From positions 1-55,684 of the forward strand of contig JANXWS010000078.1 of the NCBI GenBank assembly GCA_025351005.1: 55,684 nucleotides of DNA, in the 5' to 3' direction. Of the stretch, positions 18,865 through 27,897 are shown piece by piece. Each line of letters starts with the position of its first letter. Position 1 is the stretch's first letter. A program made the position numbers and the translations under genes. The notes under the pieces are model-generated. The model worked only from the letters and a program-made list of their open reading frames with translations. It searched no databases and had not been told where the DNA came from. Source of the DNA: Pseudomonadota bacterium. Its GTDB lineage: Bacteria; Pseudomonadota; Gammaproteobacteria; Steroidobacterales; Steroidobacteraceae.

Positions 18865-20703
18865 TCAGGCTGAACCGCCGCCCCTAGCGATCCATTCGTC
18901 GACGAGCTTGTCGAGCAGTGTCAGCGGCACGGCGCCGTTCTCGAGGACGACCGCGTGGAAGTCCTTGAGCTTGAACTTGTCGCCGAGGGCCAGCTTGGCG
19001 CGGTCCCTTAGCTCGAGGATCTTGAGCTGGCCGACCTTGTAGGCACACGCCTGCCCGGGCAGCGACATGTAGCGTTCGACCTCGGTGACGACCTCGGTCT
19101 CGGGCATGCCGGTGTGGCTCACCTCGAAGGCAATCGCCTGTTCGCGCGTCCAGCCTTTCGCGTGCAGGCCGGTGTCGGCAACGAGGCGAACGGCACGAAG
19201 CATCTCGTCGCGCAACCGACCGAGGTCACCCCACGGGTCGCCCTGGTACATGCCAATCTCCGCCGCCAGCCGCTCCGCGTACAGCGCCCAGCCCTCCGCA
19301 TACGCCGAATACAGCGTCTGCTGTCGGATCAGCGGCACGCCCTTCAGGTTCTGCGCGGTCGAGATCTGGAAATGATGGTCGGGGATGCCCTCGTGGTAGG
19401 TCACGCTCTTCATCGACCACATCGGAATCTCGTTGGTGTCCCTCAGGTTCGCAAAGTAGGTCCCGGGCCGCGAGCCATCCATCGCGCCCGGCTGGTAGTA
19501 GGCGCCCGCCGACCCCTTCTCGGCGGAGACCGGGACGCGTTCGACCGTCAGGCGCGTCGGCGGCAGCGTGCGGAAGTACTCGGGCATCCGTGCGCTGACC
19601 TCGTCCAGGATCTGCTGGTAACGCGCGAGCGCCTGCTTCCTGCCGTCATCCGTGTTCGGGTAGAGGAAGCGGGGATCCTTGGCGAGCGCCTGCACCCGTT
19701 CGGCGACGCTGCCCGCGGTCATGCCCTGGGAGCGCAGCAGCGCGTCCATCTCTGAATCGATGCGCGCCACCTCGGCGAGGCCGAGCTCGTGGATCTTGTC
19801 GGGCGAGTAGTCGGTGGTCGTCATCTCGCGCAGCGCGCGCGCGTAGTAGGCGGCGCCGTCCGGCAGCCGTCCGACGCCGGCGCTCTGCAGCGCCGCTTCG
19901 GGCCGTAGCGCCTCGAGGGCCGCGCTCATGCGCGCGTAGGCGGGATAGACGCCGGTCGTCAGCGCCGCGACTGCCGCCCGCTCGAGTTCGGCCTTGAGCG
20001 GATCGTCCAGCCCCTTGGCGCTCTTCATGCGAGTGACGAAGCTCGTCACCAGCGCGTTCTCCTCCGGCTTCGGCCTGACCGTATCGGCGATCACGGCCTC
20101 GGACTTCTCGAGCAGGGAAATCGGCAGCACGACCCCGGCCTTCGCCTGCCGCTGCATCTCGGCCGTCAGTGCGTCGAGCTTGCCTCCCATCGCCTCGAGC
20201 CGCTTGACGTAGTTGCGCGCCGTCTTCTCGTTCTTCACAACGTGGGACGACTGCAGGAAGCTCGCCAGCTGCACTTCCGTGCCGAACATCGGGCTGATCG
20301 GATACAGCCCCTCGGATGACAGCCAATCGAACGGCTTGTACGAGAGCCCGGTCTCCTCCAGGTCGACCAGGATGTCGTAAGTAATCTGCTCCTGGCGGTC
20401 GAGCTTCGCCCGGTCGAACTCGTGGACCTCCTTGAGGAAACGCTCCGCGAGCGCATAGTCATCGTCACGCTTGGCAACGCCGACGGCGGCGAGCTTGCCC
20501 GAGTGATGATCGAAGATGGTGCCGTCGGCGATGCCGACCTGCGTGAACAACTCCGGGTTCCTGACGAGCGTCTCGATCATCTGGCGGTTGGCGAGCAGGT
20601 TGAGCGTAAACGGCTTGCCCCACACGATCTTGTAGGCCGCGAAGCCGACGACCACCGCGAGCGCGAGTGCCGTCCAGCCGGCGATGCGCCATGCTTTTTT
20701 CAT
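18865..20703 (-). CDS. DUF885 family zinc-metallopeptidase-like protein
   Basis: A 612-residue protein anchored by an N-terminal membrane segment (WRIAGWTALALAVVVGFAAY, about residues 5-24). DUF885 proteins are distant M2/M32-like metallopeptidases; the metal site is visible as TYHEGIPDHHFQ, with a downstream Glu in YAEGWALYAERLA. The family usually reads HEGxPGHH, so the Asp here is a variant. The start ATG at 20703 (MKKAWRIAG) has GGGAG about ten bases upstream; a longer in-frame start adds a basic extension without support. It stands alone and probably acts in the periplasm on peptides. Confidence 0.85.
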   Translation of the reverse strand: MKKAWRIAGWTALALAVVVGFAAYKIVWGKPFTLNLLANRQMIETLVRNPELFTQVGIADGTIFDHHSGKLAAVGVAKRDDDYALAERFLKEVHEFDRAKLDRQEQITYDILVDLEETGLSYKPFDWLSSEGLYPISPMFGTEVQLASFLQSSHVVKNEKTARNYVKRLEAMGGKLDALTAEMQRQAKAGVVLPISLLEKSEAVIADTVRPKPEENALVTSFVTRMKSAKGLDDPLKAELERAAVAALTTGVYPAYARMSAALEALRPEAALQSAGVGRLPDGAAYYARALREMTTTDYSPDKIHELGLAEVARIDSEMDALLRSQGMTAGSVAERVQALAKDPRFLYPNTDDGRKQALARYQQILDEVSARMPEYFRTLPPTRLTVERVPVSAEKGSAGAYYQPGAMDGSRPGTYFANLRDTNEIPMWSMKSVTYHEGIPDHHFQISTAQNLKGVPLIRQQTLYSAYAEGWALYAERLAAEIGMYQGDPWGDLGRLRDEMLRAVRLVADTGLHAKGWTREQAIAFEVSHTGMPETEVVTEVERYMSLPGQACAYKVGQLKILELRDRAKLALGDKFKLKDFHAVVLENGAVPLTLLDKLVDEWIARGGGSA

Positions 20704-21248
20704 CTTGAGATTCTCCCGTGGGTAAAGCGGCACGCGGCGGCGTTGGCCCATCTCGCGACCGTAGTAAAGCGATTATCCCTGTGCCGCAGCGCACGGTTCA
20801 AGCGCGGAGCACCGTTCGTCGCACGCGGGAGGCCAGCCGTCGCAACGCCGCAGTCGCGGGCGTCCCGCCAGGGTGGCTTTGACCGTGGTTAACACCATCC
20901 ACCACGCGTGGGTGATCTGCGGTCTGGCCGCCCCCGGACGCCGCTCTGGGGGGCGTCGGGGCGTCCCCGTCCGCCCCCGTGCCCGGCAGGCCGGCGGTCG
21001 TCCGCGTAGCGTGCGGGACCGGACCGAGAGGTGGGCGCCGCGGACGGCTACCGACACGGGCGCGCTTCGTTCGCCGACGTGAATGCGGATTCCGGGCCGG
21101 ATGCGCAGCGAGCGGCGGCAGCGGGGGAACCCCATGCGGTACTGTCCGCCCGCCTCGCCGCTCGGGTTACGTCGGACCCTCTGCCGCCGACTGCGGGCCC
21201 GCCTCCGGGCACCCGTCCAGCCGGACGGTCGCCTCGACCGGGCCGCCG
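20704..21248. other. intergenic region, 545 bases
   Basis: Open frames cross on both strands but are Arg/Pro-rich artefacts of high GC with no domain. It contains GGTTAACACC near 20889 (also present near 27785) and a strong imperfect hairpin around 20932-20965 (GACGCC with GGCGTC, flanked by C- and G-runs). The latter could end transcription of the NagX-like gene, which lies upstream on the minus strand. Confidence 0.4.
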
Positions 21249-22364
21249 CTACAGCTTGATGTAAATCCTGTTTCGGTCGAGGGCGTAGGCCGCCACCCAG
21301 CAGAACGCCATGAACGCGATGGCGTACAGCAGCGAGCCGGGCTTGTCACCGGCCCACGACGCGAACCCTCCCTCGTACAGCCACCGGAACAGAGATTGCT
21401 GCCCGACATGAATGACGAACAGCATCACCATCGCGACCTCGCTCACCACATACACGAACAGCGCATTGCGGCCGAACACTTCGAAGAAATACGTCCAGCT
21501 CCGCGTCGGCAGCAGATCGACGAGATATAGAAGCGTCGCAAGGGCGCCGAGGTCGATGCCGACGGTGCAGAGCACGTACGAGCTGGTCCAGAGCTTCTTG
21601 TTCATCGGAAATGCCGGGTTCCAGCAGATCGCGACGATCACGCAGGCGGCACCAACCATCAGCAGCTTGGCAATCGTCTCGTAGCTCGCACCCCGTTCGC
21701 GGACGAAGCAGCCGGCCAGATAGCCGGCGAGGACGTTGACGACGGCCGGCAGCGTACTCAGGATGCCTTCCGGGTCAAAGGCGATGCCTTCGCCGTGGTA
21801 CAGGTGGGCCTCGCCGAGCAGCAGCCGGTCGAGCTTGAGTTCCGCGTTGCCGGTGAGCGAGTAGTCGCCGAAGGTACCGAGCAGCCACCAGTACCCGAGC
21901 AAAGCGGCGATGCCGAACGTCACGGCACCGGTGCGCCGGCCGAAATGCACGATCAGTGCGGCGATCCCGTAGCCGAGCGCGATCCGCTGCAATACGCCGA
22001 GAATGCGCGTGTGCGCGACCGGCGCGAACGCCATCTGTCCCGTGGCATCCGTCCGGAAGAACGGAAACCAGTACAGCAGGTAACCGCACAGGAAAAGGAA
22101 CACCGTCCGCGTCAATATCTTGCGCAGGACCGCGCCGTCTCCCAGGCGCTCGTGCTTGTCGAGGGAAAAGCTGAGCGCGGCACCGACGACGAACATGAAC
22201 GTCGGGAACACGAGGTCGGTCAGCGTCAGGCCGTGCCAGGCGGCGTGCAGCAGCGGCGCATAGGACCGGGTGTCGCTGATCGACATGTTGACGACGATCA
22301 TCAGCGCGACCGTGAGTCCGCGCAGCACGTCGAGCGCCCGGAACCGGGTCCCCAAGTCGGCCAT
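21249..22364 (-). CDS. NagX/HGSNAT-like membrane acyltransferase (DUF5009)
   Basis: A 371-residue polytopic membrane protein with about ten segments. The N-terminal signature FRALDVLRGLTVALMIVVNM and then LTLTDLVFPTFMFVVGAALS is typical of the heparan-alpha-glucosaminide N-acetyltransferase/NagX family, where the conserved Asp and the following loop His transfer acetyl groups across the membrane. Bacterial members are often found with N-acetylglucosamine utilisation genes, but none is nearby, so the substrate is open. It is monocistronic on the minus strand. Confidence 0.85.
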   Translation of the reverse strand: MADLGTRFRALDVLRGLTVALMIVVNMSISDTRSYAPLLHAAWHGLTLTDLVFPTFMFVVGAALSFSLDKHERLGDGAVLRKILTRTVFLFLCGYLLYWFPFFRTDATGQMAFAPVAHTRILGVLQRIALGYGIAALIVHFGRRTGAVTFGIAALLGYWWLLGTFGDYSLTGNAELKLDRLLLGEAHLYHGEGIAFDPEGILSTLPAVVNVLAGYLAGCFVRERGASYETIAKLLMVGAACVIVAICWNPAFPMNKKLWTSSYVLCTVGIDLGALATLLYLVDLLPTRSWTYFFEVFGRNALFVYVVSEVAMVMLFVIHVGQQSLFRWLYEGGFASWAGDKPGSLLYAIAFMAFCWVAAYALDRNRIYIKL

Positions 22365-22672
22365 TGCGCCGCGCCCCCAAGCACGCAGTCCGTTCCGTCG
22401 CTTGTCGACCGTTAGATCAACATCCTACAAGATAACTGGAGGGCCGAGGCCCGCTTGAGCTCGCGCGCGAAATGCCGGGCACCGCGATGTCCCCTGGATC
22501 GGCTGGTCCGACGAAGGGAACCCATCCGGGCACGGATGCGGCGTGCGGTGACGCAGGAGCGGATGATCTGCCGAAGAATCTTTCGGGCGCCCGCATCAGG
22601 TAGGCGCCGACGGGCGATCGTGCAGGTGGAGTTCGGCGGTCCGTCGTCATTCACGCCCGAGCCGCGCGTACT
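22365..22672. other. intergenic region, 308 bases
   Basis: Between the NagX-like gene and the small Cys-rich gene, both on the minus strand. No credible gene, tRNA or terminator is seen. It must contain the NagX promoter, but I cannot pick convincing -35/-10 hexamers. Confidence 0.4.
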
Positions 22673-22945
22673 TCAGTTCTTCGTCGATCGACGGCCCCCC
22701 GTCGTCCGTCGTTCGGGCCCGTTGTACCAGGCACTGGTCTCGGACGCGTGGAAGGCCCGCCGGTCGTCGCCTTCGCGTCGGTCGGCGTGCTTCGCGAAGC
22801 GGCACCGGCACTGGTCCGGCATCGAGCAGTCGGGCAACGGCAGGCGCAGGGCCTGCTTGCAGATGGTGCGATTGGCCCGCTGCGCCCTGGCCGCATCGCA
22901 GCACGCTCCCACCGTGACGATCGACACTGCACTGAAGCTCTTCAT
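22673..22945 (-). CDS. small Cys/Arg-rich conserved protein
   Basis: A 90-residue protein with a pattern recurring in small gammaproteobacterial proteins: MKSFSAVSIVT, then LPLPDCSMPDQCRCRFAKH, then DRREGDDRR and a second Arg-rich end (ERRTTGGRR). Four cysteines in a tight cluster suggest a metal site. The start was placed at the ATG giving MKSFSAVSIV because homolog-like N-termini begin there; a longer frame would add 23 residues. Function unknown. Confidence 0.65.
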   Translation of the reverse strand: MKSFSAVSIVTVGACCDAARAQRANRTICKQALRLPLPDCSMPDQCRCRFAKHADRREGDDRRAFHASETSAWYNGPERRTTGGRRSTKN

Positions 22946-23035
22946 TTCGCGGTTCGGCTGTCTACCGGATGCCGTGGTAACGTGAGTGTCCGACTCGGCG
23001 GCCGACGACTCCACTCACTGCGTCTCAGTTTGACG

Positions 23036-23302
23036 ATGACCAGACCGGCGCGGCCCCGCGGTCGATGCGCCGCGGAGCCGGAGCAGCGAGGTGCCGGGTT
23101 GGAACTGCAGAGCGAACTGACGTGCCCTCATTGCCGGCACCGGCATACGGCGAAGATGCCGACCGACGCCTGCCAGTACTTTTTCGACTGTCCGGCGTGC
23201 GGCGCAGTGCTCCGGCCGCGGCCCGGAGACTGTTGCGTGTTCTGCTCCTACGGCACCGTGAAATGCCCGCCACGTCAGGCCGGGGGTCCGGCCTGCGGGT
23301 AG
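23036..23302 (+). CDS. small zinc-ribbon-like protein (GDCCVFCSYG motif)
   Basis: An 88-residue protein whose core is a widely distributed short protein: LELQSELTCPHCRHRHTAKM, CQYFFDCPACGAVLRPRPG and GDCCVFCSYGTVKCPP. Three Cys pairs and an extra CC-x2-C suggest binding of one or two metal ions. Relatives are often found beside heavy-metal transport genes, but none is here. The core may start at TTG near 23099; the ATG at 23036 adds an Arg/Pro-rich leader that looks less conserved. Confidence 0.65.
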   Translation: MTRPARPRGRCAAEPEQRGAGLELQSELTCPHCRHRHTAKMPTDACQYFFDCPACGAVLRPRPGDCCVFCSYGTVKCPPRQAGGPACG

Positions 23303-23371
23303 CCTGCGCTCGACCCAGCCCGCGTCCCGGATGACTCGCCGCCGGCCCAGGCGACGGCGCCCGGCCAGCGG

Positions 23372-24109
23372 CTACTTGAAGGTCAGGGCCGTGCCACCGA
23401 CGGTCACCGTGACCGAATAAAGCGCGGCATTTCCCGACGCGTCCACCGTGTAGCAATCCATTTCCGTGCCGTTCACCAGGCCGTCGAGCGTGCCTTGCGC
23501 CGTGACGCCGGACACCGTCGCGTTGAAGCACAGGAACAGCGTCGTTGCATTATTGGCGCTGACGGCATAAGTGTCCGCCTCGTCGGCGTCGACGGTCGCC
23601 TTGCTCGAGTCGTGATAGTAGGTCAGGTTTTGGAATGCGCCGGAGCCTCCGGTGCTGATCGTCGCCGGCAACGGCATCGAGCTCGTGACGATCGCATACG
23701 GCGTGCCCGAGCTCGCTGCCTTCCCGAGCGGAACAAACGGGTTCAGCATGAAGTACGACGTCGAGACGCTGCTGGCGACCATCGCACCGTTCTTGTTGAT
23801 CGTCAGGGTATCGGCGTCGCTGTACGCGGGCGAGGAGCCGTTGAACGTCGTCGGCATGGCGTTGGCGACGGCGTTGAGTTGCAGCGTGTAGTTGTTGCCC
23901 GAGTTGCTCGCCATCAACGACGATTGATGGTTCGTCAGGACATACGCGTTCAATGTCGCTGCCCCGGGCGCCGAGGACAGGTAGCCACCGCCATTGCCAC
24001 CACCGTAGCCACCACCACCACCGCCTCCGCCACTGCCGTAGCCGCCGCCACAGCCGCACAGAACGAGCAGCAGGCCCGCGCCGATGCCGCCATTGATAGT
24101 TCCCGACAT
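23372..24109 (-). CDS. Gly-rich putative lipoprotein of unknown function
   Basis: A 245-residue exported protein. The signal peptide ends at a Cys-rich site (LLLVLCGCGGG), likely a lipobox, followed by a tract of about 25 Gly/Tyr/Ser residues acting as a spacer, then a Ser/Thr/Asn-rich beta domain with two cysteines (LFLCFNATV and MDCYTV). Two ATGs are close together; the GAGGAG site is one base from the first but seven from the second, so the second (24109) is chosen. Codon use contains more A/T than neighbouring genes. Confidence 0.65.
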   Translation of the reverse strand: MSGTINGGIGAGLLLVLCGCGGGYGSGGGGGGGGYGGGNGGGYLSSAPGAATLNAYVLTNHQSSLMASNSGNNYTLQLNAVANAMPTTFNGSSPAYSDADTLTINKNGAMVASSVSTSYFMLNPFVPLGKAASSGTPYAIVTSSMPLPATISTGGSGAFQNLTYYHDSSKATVDADEADTYAVSANNATTLFLCFNATVSGVTAQGTLDGLVNGTEMDCYTVDASGNAALYSVTVTVGGTALTFK

Positions 24110-24367
24110 GGCCATGCTCCTCGTGTCCCGCAGCCTGAATGGGTCCCCGCTTCGCCGGTCCTCGACCAGGTGCCGTCGCCGTGCCAGGCAACCGAACGGC
24201 GTGCTCCGCGTCTCCGGATGACGGCTACCGGCGCTCCTGTGTTTGGTAAGTACCGCGAGATGTCGGCCCGGTTCAATCGGCGGGAAAGCGTCCGGAAGTA
24301 CCAGTGCGCACGCCGCGCAGTGGTCGCTCGTTCGCGGACGGCTACCGCGAAGCCCGACCGCCCCGAA

Positions 24368-25648
24368 TCACGTCGCCGGCTTGGCGCCGGCCGCGTCAAC
24401 TACGCTGCACAGGCCGCGATGCAGGAGCAGGGTGAGAGCCGCACAGGCGTTCGGTCCGGTCGAGCGTCCGGCCGCGCTTGCGTCGAGCAGCGACTCTGCC
24501 TCGCGCCCTGTCAGCCGCGGACGCTCGGACCGCAGCAGCGCGATGACTCCGGACACTTCCGCGGCCGCGAGCGAGCTGCCGGAGAAGAAGTCGTAGTGCC
24601 CGTCGGGTGCGAGCGACAGCACGTCGCGCCCCGGTGCCAGCACGACACCCGCAGCGGCGTGCCCTGCTTCGAGCGTGTCGGCCGCAATCACACCCTCGAT
24701 GCCGACGGCGAAGCCGCTGCGCCGGCCGTCGCGGGGCATCGCGGCGACGACGATCGAGCCGGCCGCGAGCGCGCGTTCGACGAGCCGCGACAGCAGCGGG
24801 TCGCTGGGCCCCGCCAGGCTGAGGTTGATGATGTCGGCCCGCGCTTCGATCGCCGCGGACAGCGCCTGCGCCAGCGTGAAAGTGTTGCAGACGGCCGGAA
24901 CGCCGCCGCTCGTCGCCCGCCAGCACGCCTTGTAGACCAGCAGCTCGACGTCTGGTGCGATGCCGACGATACCGACGCCGTTGTTGGGCACCGCGCCGAT
25001 GACGCCCGCGACCGAGGTGCCGTGCAGGTCGGCGCGAAAACCCGCGGTGTCCGCGTCGACGAAGTTCCGGGTGGTCGCCGCGTGCGGCCTGAGATCCGGA
25101 TGCCCGACGTCGGCGCCGGTGTCGATGACGGCGACGCGGACGCCGGCGCCGCGACTGAACACCTGCGCCTCGGAAATCGCCATCTGCGCGACGTTCTGCT
25201 GCAGGCCGGCGTACGGGTCGTTGTACGCGACGGACTCCGTGTTGAACGCCTGTAATGGCTGTACCGACTCGACGCGGCGGTCGCGCTGCAGGGCGACGGC
25301 GAGTGCGCCGCGGTCCGCGCCCCTTGGAATCCCGTAGACGAGGCAGTGCACGCGGAGCAGCGCTATCGGCCAGCTCGACACCTCGGTGAGGCCGTAGTCG
25401 GCGGCGAGACCGCGGCCTGCCGCGCGCGCATCCCCTCCGGCGATGTACGGGTTGACGGTGTCGTAGCCGCGGGGCGTCGACGCCGCCGGGCCGGGTGCCC
25501 GGACAACCGTGTTGCGAATCGTCACGACGAGGTAATCGCCGGGCGCCGCGCGGGCAAAGACCGGCAGCGTCGCGCTCGGCGGCAGCGCCGGGTCTGTGGC
25601 GCAGCCGGCAACCAGCGCGACGACGAGCGCGAGTACCGGCGCCCTCAC
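24368..25648 (-). CDS. S8-family (subtilase-like) lipoprotein linked to an ECF sigma factor
   Basis: A 426-residue protein with lipobox LVALVAGC (Cys16). Residues 87-135 look like a propeptide-type domain (LLRVHCLVYGIPRG, then RRVESVQPLQAFNT). The catalytic triad is visible: Asp176 in VAVIDTGAD, His209 in DLHGTSVAG, Ser359 in FSGSSLAAAEVSG. The stretch where the oxyanion-hole Asn is expected reads VVAAMPRDG, with no Asn. Its ATG overlaps the anti-sigma stop by four bases. The sigma/anti-sigma/protease operon suggests the protease senses or feeds back on envelope stress. Confidence 0.85.
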   Translation of the reverse strand: MRAPVLALVVALVAGCATDPALPPSATLPVFARAAPGDYLVVTIRNTVVRAPGPAASTPRGYDTVNPYIAGGDARAAGRGLAADYGLTEVSSWPIALLRVHCLVYGIPRGADRGALAVALQRDRRVESVQPLQAFNTESVAYNDPYAGLQQNVAQMAISEAQVFSRGAGVRVAVIDTGADVGHPDLRPHAATTRNFVDADTAGFRADLHGTSVAGVIGAVPNNGVGIVGIAPDVELLVYKACWRATSGGVPAVCNTFTLAQALSAAIEARADIINLSLAGPSDPLLSRLVERALAAGSIVVAAMPRDGRRSGFAVGIEGVIAADTLEAGHAAAGVVLAPGRDVLSLAPDGHYDFFSGSSLAAAEVSGVIALLRSERPRLTGREAESLLDASAAGRSTGPNACAALTLLLHRGLCSVVDAAGAKPAT

Positions 25649-26337
25649 CGTTGCGCCGTCTCGCCGCTCGCCGGCTCCGCGAACAGCACGAGTGGATCGC
25701 TGCGCACGCTCGCGAGCAGCGCGTCGAGCCCGTCGCGATCGGGCGTCGCACCGATCGCTCCCAGCGTGAAGACTCCGGCGGCGCTCGGGCCCGCCACGAT
25801 CTGCAGCCGGTGGCTCGCGAGCAGCGTCTGCAGATCGCCGACCGTCATCGGGCGCGCGAACACGGCCCGGATCCGGGCACCGTTCGCGGCTGGAACCGGC
25901 GACGACAGTGTCTCGTAGCGAGCGCGATCGGTGGCGGGCCGTCCGAGCAACGAGCCGCCGAGCAGTCCGAGCCCGATGGCCTGCACGATGACCGCCGCCG
26001 CGAGCCAGCGCGTCGCCGTCAGTTTGCGCCGGGCCGGCGGACCGGCGTCATCCCCGGCGACGCCGGCCGGCGCCGGCGGCGCCTCGCGCGTCAGCTCGTC
26101 GATACGCGCAAGCGTCTTCGCCAGTCCCGCCTGCGGCGCGTACTCGATCGGTCCGTCGTCCTTCAGCATCGCCCGCAGCGCTCGCTCGTGGGTCGCGTCA
26201 CCCCGGCAGACCTCGCAGCCCTCGAGATGCCGGCTCACCCGCTCGCCATCCGCCGCCGACAGGCTGCCGGTCACGAACCACGGCAGCAGCCGCGCCGCCT
26301 CGGAGTCGCAGACCACTCCTTCGAGTTCAACGCTCAC
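25645..26337 (-). CDS. zinc-finger anti-sigma factor with propeptide-like periplasmic domain
   Basis: A 230-residue single-pass protein starting at GTG with an excellent GGGAGGG site. The cytoplasmic zinc-binding anti-sigma domain carries Cys10 and His37-x3-Cys41-x2-Cys44 (RHLEGCEVCRG). The membrane segment is at about 110-132. The periplasmic part (140-230) ends with a ferredoxin-like pattern, GVFTLGAIGATPDRDGLDAL and SVRSDPLVLFAEPA, which resembles subtilase propeptide or I9-type inhibitor domains. It overlaps sigma by 11 bases and the protease by four, so the three products are tightly coupled. Confidence 0.85.
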   Translation of the reverse strand: MSVELEGVVCDSEAARLLPWFVTGSLSAADGERVSRHLEGCEVCRGDATHERALRAMLKDDGPIEYAPQAGLAKTLARIDELTREAPPAPAGVAGDDAGPPARRKLTATRWLAAAVIVQAIGLGLLGGSLLGRPATDRARYETLSSPVPAANGARIRAVFARPMTVGDLQTLLASHRLQIVAGPSAAGVFTLGAIGATPDRDGLDALLASVRSDPLVLFAEPASGETAQR

Positions 26338-26935
26338 GTCGCCCTCCCGCGCCGCACGCGGCGTCCTCGCCAAGGACCATGCGCAGCTTGCGGCGCGCCT
26401 GGAACATCCGGCTCTTCACGGTATTCACGGGGCATTCCATGATCTCGGCAATCTCCTCGCACGAGTGATCCAGGTAGTAGGTGAACTCGAGCACCAGGCG
26501 TTGCTCGAGCGGCAGCGTTGCGAGGCCCCGTTCGAGCAGCTGGCGGCTGGCCGTTGCCTCCACCGCGTCGCTCACGCTCTGCTCCGCGTCACTGATCTCA
26601 AGCGTCATCGCCCGGGCGTGCGTGACCGCCCGCCGGATCAGTTTGAGGGCCCGACGGTAGGCGATGCCCATGATCCACGTCGAGACGCGCGAGGCATTGC
26701 GAAAGTCGCCGGCGCGCTGCCAGACGATCCACAGGGTGTCATTGATGATTTCCTCGGCGTCCTCGCGGCTCCGCGTCAGGCGGGCGAGGAAGCGGGCCAG
26801 CCGTCGGTGGTAGCGGACGTACAGGTCCCGGAACGCGTCCCGGTCGCCCGCGCTGATGCGGCGCAGCAACTCGCGTTCAAGGTCGTTCGCCGCGCAAAGC
26901 GGGCTACCGCCGACGACATTGTCCAATGGATCCAT
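26327..26935 (-). CDS. ECF-type RNA polymerase sigma factor
   Basis: A 202-residue sigma-70 family protein with only regions 2 and 4. Region 2 includes LYVRYHRRLARFLARLTRSR and DAEEIINDTLWIVWQRAGDF; region 4 includes LPLEQRLVLEFTYYLDHSCE and MECPVNTVKSRMFQARRKLR. It starts at the ATG at 26935 (MDPLDNVVGG); the open frame extends 58 codons upstream into the TorF-like gene region and is not credible there. First gene of the sigma/anti-sigma/subtilase operon, probably with its own promoter in 26936-27029, and likely autoregulated. Confidence 0.92.
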   Translation of the reverse strand: MDPLDNVVGGSPLCAANDLERELLRRISAGDRDAFRDLYVRYHRRLARFLARLTRSREDAEEIINDTLWIVWQRAGDFRNASRVSTWIMGIAYRRALKLIRRAVTHARAMTLEISDAEQSVSDAVEATASRQLLERGLATLPLEQRLVLEFTYYLDHSCEEIAEIMECPVNTVKSRMFQARRKLRMVLGEDAACGAGGRRER

Positions 26936-27029
26936 ACCTTGACTCGCCGCTGCGGCGTCCAGACTAAAGCCAGTCGCCGTAGGTACCGCGGGAGGCTCGG
27001 CCGGTTCAATCCGACCCGCTCCGCGGTGC

Positions 27030-27767
27030 TCAGAAATGCCAGACGGCGGTCGCAACCCACCGACCGTCGGCCGAGGCGTCTTGGAACAGTAGCCGCACTG
27101 TCCGGTCACCCATGAAACGCGCCAGATCGACTTGGAGCCGACCGCGCGCGTAGCTTGCTCCTGCGCTTCCAGACCAGTATCCGACGCCGTACAGGTGCGT
27201 GAGGTCGTAGTACCCGACGCCGCCGATCAGCGCGAAATGGCGCGGCAGCGGCCAGCGGCCGGTAAGCTCATAGGCGGCCGACGGGCGGTCGCGTACGTAG
27301 CCCGGTGTCGCGTACGCGGTCCGGTCGGGCTGGTAGGAGATCGAGGCCGCGAGTCGGTCCTCGAAGGCGATCGAAACCGAGAACTCACCGTAATCGTACG
27401 CCGCGGGCCTGCGATCCCGGGCGTACAGGTAGCGCGTGTAGTTCGCTCGCGCGGTCCATTCCGGACTCAACGCCCAGCCATATCCGCCGTAGAGGTTGAC
27501 CTCTGCCGCGTCCATGCGCGAGGGATATGGGGCAACGTTCGACGCCCACCCGCCGGCGAACCAGCCACCCGGGCTGCGGTAGTTGAGGCTGCCTTGCAGC
27601 GCAGCGCCGCCATCGGTCTGCGAGACGCCGCGGAACACGTAGTCGGTCGTCGCCACGACCGTCCCGCTCCACGGCCCGTCGGCACGACAGCACGGGCCGG
27701 CGGCAACCAGCGCGGTCAAACAGAAAAGCGCGTCCCGACGGACGTGCCGGCGACGGCAGCGACTCAT
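27030..27767 (-). CDS. TorF-family (TIGR02001-like) putative outer-membrane porin
   Basis: A 245-residue protein with signal peptide (RRDALFCLTALVAAGPCCRADG) and the family opening WSGTVVATTDYVFRGVSQTD, followed by alternating aromatic/polar beta strands and a C-terminal Phe (VATAVWHF), the outer-membrane beta-barrel signature. It starts at the ATG at 27767. Its substrate is unknown. It lies 95 bases upstream of the ECF sigma gene in the same direction, so read-through is possible. Confidence 0.85.
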   Translation of the reverse strand: MSRCRRRHVRRDALFCLTALVAAGPCCRADGPWSGTVVATTDYVFRGVSQTDGGAALQGSLNYRSPGGWFAGGWASNVAPYPSRMDAAEVNLYGGYGWALSPEWTARANYTRYLYARDRRPAAYDYGEFSVSIAFEDRLAASISYQPDRTAYATPGYVRDRPSAAYELTGRWPLPRHFALIGGVGYYDLTHLYGVGYWSGSAGASYARGRLQVDLARFMGDRTVRLLFQDASADGRWVATAVWHF

Positions 27768-27897
27768 GGTCCGGGCACCATACACGGTTAACACCGGGTA
27801 GCCGTCTGCGCGTACCGGCAGGATGGCGCCGGCAACGTCCGGATCGCTGGCGTGATCCCGTCGGGGCGGAAGTGCGGACCGAACGGCGAACGAAATC

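Noticed and set aside
14521-18900. Duplicate of the tRNA-Val 3' end as attR
   Set aside because: No second copy of the T-arm plus acceptor sequence could be found by reading through the island.
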